Assembly (NCBI GenBank): GCA_963170055.1
Contig: CAUJGJ010000231.1
Location: forward strand, 822,501 to 837,500
Direction of reading: 5' to 3'
DNA: 15,000 nucleotides
DNA from: Halisarca cf. caerulea
Taxonomy: Eukaryota; Porifera; Demospongiae; Chondrillida; Halisarcidae
In this document: positions 1 through 15,000 of the stretch, one piece after another
How the letters are laid out: each line of letters starts with the position of its first letter
How positions within the stretch are numbered: position 1 is the first letter of the stretch
Made by a program: the position numbers and the translations under genes
The notes under the pieces: model-generated
Seen by the model: the letters and a program-made list of their open reading frames with translations, nothing else
What the model was told of the DNA's origin: nothing
Databases searched by the model: none

Positions 1-1
1 C

Positions 2-10484
<10,483 letters not shown>

Positions 10485-11150
10485 TTTGTACAATCTATGC
10501 ATGGGACTTTCACTGGAAACAGTCCAGGTTCCTCCCCTCTACCAACAAAACTACTGTAACAATAATTTTAGCACATGTATGCAATTAACTACAATATTAT
10601 TATAACATTCACATGTAGAATGCATGGATTGTATTGAAGTTTAACATAAACCTCCTATTCCCCATCTTAAACAAAAATTATTGGAGTACTTACTTTCTGA
10701 AGGGCAATAACTATATATTTCCTTTGTTGTAGTGATTCTGAGTGTGTGAGCATAGGTACACACTTCAAGCTTAGGTTCTTTTTTGGAGGGTGGATCGAAA
10801 TGACTTATCTAGCCCTGCATGAAAACCAGTTGTCCTATACAAAAATGCTACAACAAGTTATGTATAAAGTGAACCTAGATAGAACCCTGAGTACAGCATT
10901 AGGGAATCATACATAATTTAAACAACACCAAATTCATGAAATAATTATATAATTATTATATTGATGATAAAGACTCTACACCAGGTCCTATCGATACATG
11001 AAAAACATTCTTCTGTTAAAAATTTACCTTGTATATGCTGTCAGTGTTGTTACATTGACAATGAACAATCTTTAAAGCTACTTACCTCTACAAATGGCTG
11101 ATCAGATTATGAGGTAGAAATGCACGTAACCTACATGCATAAGTAGTGAG
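10485..11150. other. Intergenic region between kelch gene and GPCR
   Basis: This holds the 3' UTR of the kelch gene and then AT-rich spacer. No perfect AATAAA is seen in the first 200 nt. I searched it for ectodomain exons of the GPCR and recognised none. An open plus-strand frame of about 54 codons ending near 10918 has no family features. Confidence 0.45.
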
Positions 11151-11189
11151 AAATTGATGAGTATTATATATGATCAGTACATATATTGT

Positions 11190-11324
11190 ATGCTAGTAAC
11201 AATGAAGAGCAGGTTGTCCCAGGAAGTGGCACATCCAGCTTCACTGATTGTATCAACACAAGTGATTGGTGCTGATATAGCATCTGTTCAGAATCAAGTC
11301 AAGATTCAACTACATCATTTAAAA
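11190..11324 (+). CDS. GAIN-domain C-terminal strand fragment of the adhesion GPCR
   Basis: The frame reads MLVTMKSRLSQEVAHP, then ASLIVSTQVIGADI and VQNQVKIQLHHLK, then TAA. The pattern S-V-IGA-I followed by PV/QV-I-L-HL is that of the last GAIN strands just before GPS in this receptor class. A possible acceptor AGCAG is at 11211. Stops follow the HHLK codons in frame and no GT donor intervenes, so the join to the GPS exon is not explained. The 5' limit is uncertain. Confidence 0.5.
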
Positions 11325-11941
11325 TAATGATAATAATTATGTATGCATTATAATTAAACACATAATGCTCTTGCATGTGCATGCATTTATGCAGTGTTTA
11401 CATGTGTGATTAATGTGTTTACTGTGTGCATGTAAGTGGATATGGAAGTAAGAGTAGATGCTATTGGATGTGCACGTGTTTGTGTGGGTGGGTGGGTGCA
11501 TGCCAGTGTTTGTACATGTGTACATACATTTGTGCATGTGCGGGTGCATGTGTGAGTACATGTGTGTGTATTTATATATGTCTGTGTATTTGGGTGTGTA
11601 TGTACACACATGTGGCATGTGTTTGGGTGGAGTGTATAGGTATATGCCTGCATGTGTGCATGTGTGTGTGTGTACATACATGCATGTGTGCATGATTAAA
11701 TGTGTGTGTGTTTGCGTGTGTTTGTGCATATGCGAGTGTGTGTATTATATGTAGGTGTTGTATCACTATAATGATCGATGCCAAATATCATGCATGCACT
11801 GTTCTATATATGCAACTACTATACATTACATAGAGCATATCATTTATCTATATAGCTCCAGTATGATACATAGAAATATCATTGCGATAATATTATTGTC
11901 AATTGGATAATATTCAAGACATTTCTATTCATCCAACTGAG
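11325..11941. other. GAIN-GPS intron region with degenerate TG/CATG low-complexity tract
   Basis: From about 11377 to 11745 the strand is alternating purine-pyrimidine, rich in TGTGCATG, GTGTGTGT and TACATACATG words without a fixed period. The rest is AT-rich. Open frames here on both strands are low-complexity artefacts. Confidence 0.7.
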
Positions 11942-12114
11942 AAGAAAGTGTTACCTGTGCTTTCTGGAATCATACTGGAGGCAGGAATGGAACAGGTGGA
12001 TGGTCAACACATGGCCTTAAGACAATAATTGATAATGATACGCATAATATTATATTGTGCGAATCAGAACACTTGACAACATTTGTAGTTCTAGTTGGCA
12101 CTGTGCCAAATGAA
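11942..12114 (+). CDS. GPS-motif exon of the adhesion GPCR
   Basis: In the frame with TGT at 11956, the exon reads VTCAFWNHTGGRNGTGGWS, THGLKTIIDNDTHN, IILCESEHLTTFVVLVGT and VPNE, then a strong donor GAA|GTAAGT at 12115 (phase 0). The C-x-F-W opening, the central Trp, the HL-T cleavage tripeptide and the F-V-V-L-V end identify GPS. The first and third canonical cysteines are present. The second is Leu (HGL) and the fourth is Ser (CES), so one disulphide pair would be missing as a unit. Autoproteolysis between Leu and Thr is expected from the motif. The 5' boundary at 11942 (CTGAG|AA) is the weakest point; 11945 is an alternative. Confidence 0.85.
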
Positions 12115-12192
12115 GTAAGTGCATTTTTTGTACGGGAGTTCATTGAGTATACTTTGAATGTTTGAATATTCTCAGTAGTGTCTCTTCTATAA

Positions 12193-12370
12193 TACAGTGG
12201 AAACTGGTTTAGGAGAAACCCAGGGGGCACTAAAATTTAGCTCTTGTTAAAAGTATTTATTGTTAAAAGTATGAAAGTAGTACATTATATGTACAGTTGG
12301 TTCCCAGAAACTGTTCTTGTTAAGCAATATTTCTTGTTAAGCGGCTTTGTGTTAACCAGTTTCCACTGTA
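12193..12370. mobile_element. MITE with 16-bp inverted ends and TA target duplication
   Basis: The element runs 12195-12368 (174 bp) between TA dinucleotides at 12193-12194 and 12369-12370. The ends are CAGTGGAAACTGGTT and its exact reverse complement AACCAGTTTCCACTG, and the match continues through the flanking TA. CAGTG ends with a TA duplication point to the Tc1/mariner group, and the GTTAA-rich interior resembles pogo/Tigger-type MITEs. There is no transposase. It fills most of the 279-nt GPS-TM1 intron and ends 23 nt before the acceptor. Confidence 0.88.
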
Positions 12371-12393
12371 TATGGAACTCCACTGTTTTCAAG

Positions 12394-12467
12394 AGGATTA
12401 CATACATTGGGTGTAGTATTAGTCTGCTCTGTCTCGTGGTAGTCATCATTTTTTACTCTTCACTAAG
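12394..12467 (+). CDS. TM1 exon of the adhesion GPCR
   Basis: After the acceptor TTTTCAAG at 12393, the phase-0 frame reads RITYIGCSISLLCL, then VVVIIFYSSL and AG. ITYIGCSISLLCL is nearly the family consensus for TM1. Joined to the GPS exon it gives PNE-RITYIG, as expected. Joining to TM2 needs the exon to end ..CTA AG at 12467, which uses a GC donor (GCTGGT) and gives SLRKELFET. The GT at 12472 is an alternative donor in phase 0 but puts TM2 out of frame. Unspliced reading stops at TGA 12481-12483. Confidence 0.8.
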
Positions 12468-12589
12468 GCTGGTCTTACATTGATGACAAAAAATTGTTCA
12501 CAAATAACCTTAAATATATGTACGCATAAAGTTACCAATGTATTTGTCTTAGTGTCATAATTATAGTGCAATGCAAGAGCCCCTTCAAG

Positions 12590-12595
12590 AATAAA
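12590..12595 (+). promoter_or_regulatory. AATAAA polyadenylation-type signal
   Basis: AATAAA stands about 107 nt after the TGA that follows TM1. If the GC donor is not used, a transcript could end here and encode a GPS plus single-TM protein. This is weak evidence on its own because AATAAA is common in AT-rich DNA. Confidence 0.3.
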
Positions 12596-12599
12596 CTTT

Positions 12600-13503
12600 A
12601 TTGAATGAGTCTTCAAAAATATTGACAAACATGCATACCATACACTCACACAAGCACATCGTGCTCACACGCATGCCTGCACAAACGCATGGATTCCCAC
12701 AAAAGCTATGGGTGTAGGAAAATACTTTGTTTGTATAACTAGCATAAGTGGTGCACAATGCTGACATAATGGTAGGGTTTCTAAAGTAAATTCATTATCT
12801 TCCGAGCTTGAAGATACATATAATATGGTTTCTTCCAACTTTGGAGGAATGTTCAGTTCAGGTCAGGTAGATTCTCATTATTTAGATTAGAGATGCCACT
12901 AGCCTAGTGGGCTACTATGTAGGCTCCCAGTGATGAAGAGAGTGATATAACAAAATATTCAAAACATAAACAGTAAAGTATGCACATGCATAAGCTACTG
13001 GACCATAACACTAAAACAAGCACACACATAAAGGAAAATACTGCATGGGCAAGACACTTAGACTAAGAACATGCATGCACAGGCATATATAGAGGACAGT
13101 TCTAGACTCTACACTACCTTAAGAATACACTAACGACTGCTACACTAATTGAAGAATAAAAATTACAAGTGAATGTGTGAACTTCTTCAGCAGTACAAGA
13201 TCTAGCTTGTGAATCGCTCTATCTGTATATATACCCTTGTAGTCTACTTATTTTGAAGAACCAGGCAAAGGCCATGCATGGCCAGCAGACAAACAAATCT
13301 ACTAATCGCTTCTAACAGGCAGACAACGGCAAAACCGCGCTACACGTGATTGCACTATATTTGCAAATGGCGGCTTGTGATAGGTAGTGTTATAATGCCA
13401 ATTTTATTGTTTAGAACTTCCTCTTTGTGGCAGAGTTTTCTGTTGAAATATATTTAAGCTTTTAAATGTGATTTTAGGTTACTTAGCAGATTCCTTGGTT
13501 ATT
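12600..13503. other. TM1-TM2 intron, 5' part
   Basis: No exon is recognised. A stretch at about 12769-12825 resembles 1403-1455, next to repeat copy 1 (shared GTAGGGTTTCTA and CTTCC words), and may be a divergent relative. Positions 13330-13383 hold a CpG-rich patch with an E-box CACGTG (13343-13348) and AAATGGCGGC, a YY1-like word over an ATG at 13367. Confidence 0.4.
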
Positions 13504-13628
13504 TTAAAAATGAAGAAATAGAGCTCTTTGGGGGGGGGGGGGGGGGGGGCAATGTCCCCCCTCTCCCTCATAAGTGTCAGGGGGGCCAGTTCCCCTGCCC
13601 CCTGCCCCCCTTGGTTCCTATGCCTATG
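13504..13628 (+). repeat. Dispersed G/C-tract repeat, copy 2 (with a G20 run)
   Basis: AAAAATGAAG is followed by GAGCTCTTT, 20 consecutive G (13530-13549), CAATGTCCCCCC, a CATAAGTGTCAGG spacer, GGGGCCAGTTCCCCTGCCCCC and GGTTCCTATGCCTATG. The order matches copy 1 at 1456-1583. In copy 1 the C block after CAATG is expanded, while here the G block before CAATG is expanded. Confidence 0.6.
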
Positions 13629-13776
13629 CACACACATGGATGCCCATGTACACACATATATGCAAACTAACACATGCAAGCATATTTATATTAATTTTTA
13701 TTTTAAATTATTATTATCAAAGTGAAAGAGAAGAGGCATGCACATTTCGCAATATTGTATTCATTGAACTATACAG

Positions 13777-13883
13777 GAAGGAGCTCTTCGAAACCATAAT
13801 TTTGTCAACCTAATCTGTGTTTAGCACTTTCATGTGGTCTGATATTTTTTATTGCTGGAATTGAACATGCTACAGGGAACAAG
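13777..13883 (+). CDS. TM2 exon of the adhesion GPCR, with a one-base frameshift
   Basis: From the acceptor ACTATACAG at 13776, KELFETIILST is followed in frame by TAA (13811-13813). Dropping to the next frame at 13812 gives NLCLALSCGLIFFIAGI and EHATGNK, then AAG|GTAAAT at 13884. Both halves fit the family, so the shift at about 13811 is a single-base lesion inside one exon. No alternative acceptor rescues it, because the second frame has its own TAA at 13797. Confidence 0.78.
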
Positions 13884-14034
13884 GTAAATTTTGCGAAAAT
13901 TATAAAGTAAAATTTATGTTCTTCTAAATTGGAATTACTTAACAGCAGAAATATATAATATATTCTTGAAGTTGCATGCCAACCATCATAAATTTATATT
14001 AAATACAAATCTGTCATCTATACTCTATACATAG

Positions 14035-14191
14035 GCTGCCTGTGTAATGGTATCAGCTTTGCAACATTACTTTTCCCGTTCCACATTCTGCTGGATGTTG
14101 TGTGAGGCTATTTTAATGTACGTTCTTGTAAGCGGTGTGTCTAAGGCTAACAACAGGAAGTGGATACTTATTTACTTGAGTATTGGTTGGG
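14035..14191 (+). CDS. TM3 to TM4 exon of the adhesion GPCR
   Basis: From the acceptor CTATACATAG at 14034 (phase 0), the frame gives AACVMVSALQHYFSRSTF, CWMLCEAILMYVL, VSGVSKANNRKW and ILIYLSIGWG-. It ends G|GTGAGT at 14192, phase 1. This covers the extracellular start of TM3 (Cys for the TM3-ECL2 disulphide), the HYF and WML-E family positions, intracellular loop 2 and the start of TM4. An internal GTAAGC at 14128 looks like a donor, but reading straight through restores the family sequence. There are no lesions. Confidence 0.85.
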
Positions 14192-14522
14192 GTGAGTTAT
14201 GACAGTGTATTCCGTCCATTTATAGGACAATAATAATGGTATGCAACTATACTGAACAAAATTCCAGCATGCTATAATTATGAAACTAAACCACTCACAA
14301 ACACATGCCATTGGACAATTGCAATTGTGCAAATGTTCCAAATTTAGCAAGCATTATGACTGTGGTTATATTATGTAAGCCTCATGAGCATGTGTGGTGC
14401 TATAGACTAATTATTAAGTAATACAGTCAGTATATAACATTACACATTACACAGCATGAATATCAATCTACTATTCTGGTACTGTCTGTATTGCAGTGTA
14501 TTTTCCCTTTTCACAGGCCTAG
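14192..14522 (+). other. Intron within TM4 of the GPCR
   Basis: A GT-AG phase-1 intron with a strong polypyrimidine stretch TTTTCCCTTTTCACAG. No element is seen. Confidence 0.6.
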
Positions 14523-14609
14523 GACTACCATTGCCTGTGGTGGTTACTGCAGTTGGCATTCGGCATAATGAATACTATACATTACCGAAAATGATGATAG
14601 CATATATGC
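14523..14609 (+). CDS. TM4 continuation exon of the adhesion GPCR
   Basis: Using the acceptor CCTAG at 14522, the split codon G|GA gives IGW-GLPLPVVVTAVGI and RHNEYY, the canonical GWGLPLP. A second acceptor, TTTTCACAG at 14516, is in the same frame and would insert two residues. The frame stops at TAG 14612-14614. A possible GTTAGT donor at 14610 would let it continue. The CW pair expected in extracellular loop 2 is not reached, so the rest is either in another exon or lost. Confidence 0.7.
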
Positions 14610-14614
14610 GTTAG

Positions 14615-14947
14615 TGAAGCTATATAATATTATATAGCAATCATATTCAAGCTGTCTGTTAGTTGTTTGTTGTCTAATGTGCATACTGCCAGATGTGAAG
14701 GTGTGAATGTATATCACATTGTAAAGTAGCAGGAACTCTGGCCCGTTGATTACCGTTCATGCATGCTATATTCATTAACCATTGTCATGCAATTTGTAGA
14801 AGCTAAAGGGTTTTGCAGTCCAAAGCACTAAGAAACTTTAGCAAAGTTGACAGTGACCATGCATAAATGTCGAACTGGCATAGTATATATTGTTTCTTGC
14901 TTAAAATCCTCAGTATGTTTTGTATACACAATATATTATTATTATAC
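14615..14947. other. Region after the last GPCR exon
   Basis: AT-rich, with no TM5-TM7 sequence recognised on either strand. Confidence 0.4.
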
Positions 14948-15000
14948 TAGCAGGTAAGCCCGCCTTTGGCGGGCTCACCTGCTATGTCACGACGAATGCA
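14947..15000 (-). mobile_element. Candidate Helitron 3' end (hairpin plus CTAG), runs off the window
   Basis: A nearly perfect hairpin occupies 14948-14984. The outer stem is TAGCAGGT / ACCTGCTA, and the inner stem is AGCCCGCC / GGCGGGCT around TTT, with an A:C mismatch between them. On the minus strand the inner hairpin is followed after a few bases by CTAG and then T, the layout of a Helitron 3' terminus inserted before T. The rest of the element would lie to the right. A foldback or MITE end, or an unrelated hairpin repeat, is the alternative. Confidence 0.4.

Larger units (their letters stand above)
11190..14614 (+). pseudogene. Adhesion GPCR-like gene (GAIN, GPS, TM1-TM4), lesioned, incomplete at both ends
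   Basis: Exons, in order: a GAIN strand fragment (11190-11324), GPS (about 11942-12114), TM1 (12394-12467), TM2 (13777-13883), TM3 to TM4 (14035-14191) and TM4 onward (14523-14609). Family landmarks are WNHTGG and EHLTTFVVLV in GPS, ITYIGCSISLLCL in TM1, NLCLALSCGLIFFIAGI in TM2, HYF and CWMLCEAILMYVL in TM3, and IGWGLPLPVVVTAVG in TM4. The class is a self-cleaving cell-surface receptor that couples to G proteins. Three breaks argue for decay: TAA with no donor after the GAIN fragment, a GC donor after TM1, and one extra base in TM2. The N-terminal ectodomain is absent upstream and TM5-TM7 are not in the window. A working gene with assembly errors remains possible. Confidence 0.75.

Noticed and set aside
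10760..10918. Open stretch that could be a GPCR ectodomain exon
   Set aside because: The peptide shows no GAIN or other extracellular domain pattern and has no clear acceptor-donor pair.
11060..11110. Strong minus-strand donor-like site (GAG|GTAAGT)
   Set aside because: No coding sequence or second splice site on the minus strand supports a gene.
11337..11784. Overlapping frames on both strands rich in His, Thr, Cys and Val
   Set aside because: Low-complexity TG/CA translation without coding character.
12244..12483. 79-codon ORF as an independent small membrane protein
   Set aside because: Its first two thirds are MITE and intron. Only the last part, the TM1 exon, has family sequence.
14121..14145. 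GTAAGC donor inside the TM3-TM4 exon
   Set aside because: The only in-frame acceptor gives an 18-nt intron, and unspliced reading continues the receptor sequence.

Overview
The window is metazoan nuclear DNA. It is AT-rich, with spliced genes, GT-AG introns, abundant CA/TG simple repeats and several classes of decayed transposon. An invertebrate, most likely a demosponge, fits best (frequent TGCATGCA and AATAATTAT words, an adhesion GPCR of invertebrate type). That placement is a judgement from style, not from a search. I see no prokaryotic gene organisation.

Gene 1 (plus strand, runs in from the left edge, about 2-10484) is a coiled-coil plus kelch protein. I can join seven exons: 2-157, 403-489, 2945-3175, 3261-3410, 4208-4459, 5873-5923 and 9537-10484. 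Every junction is phase 0. The visible 624 residues are a short unrecognised beta-rich segment, about 190-250 residues of charged coiled coil, and a complete six-repeat kelch propeller encoded by one uninterrupted exon. Its introns hold most of the repeats: a 58-unit CA array, a G/C-rich dispersed repeat, a non-LTR retrotransposon 3' remnant, a 41-bp minisatellite, a 1.27-kb CA array with a higher-order period, an inverted duplication and a 23-bp minisatellite. Intron 6 also holds a CpG-rich block that extends exon 6's reading frame, and a promoter-like block with CCAAT and CRE boxes.

Gene 2 (plus strand, about 11190 to at least 14609) is an adhesion-class GPCR not visible as a long ORF. It is recognised exon by exon: a GAIN strand fragment, a GPS exon with the HL/T cleavage site, TM1, TM2, TM3 to TM4, and the TM4 continuation. 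The order, spacing and most phases agree with the family. However, no splice donor joins GAIN to GPS, the TM1 donor is GC, and TM2 has a one-base frameshift. It is therefore either a recent pseudogene or a gene carrying an assembly error. The ectodomain is not found upstream, and TM5-TM7 would lie past the right edge. A 174-bp TA-flanked MITE sits in the GPS-TM1 intron.

The right edge has a strong hairpin next to CTAG, which resembles the 3' end of a Helitron oriented on the minus strand. No tRNA, rRNA or CRISPR array was recognised. The two genes appear functionally unrelated.
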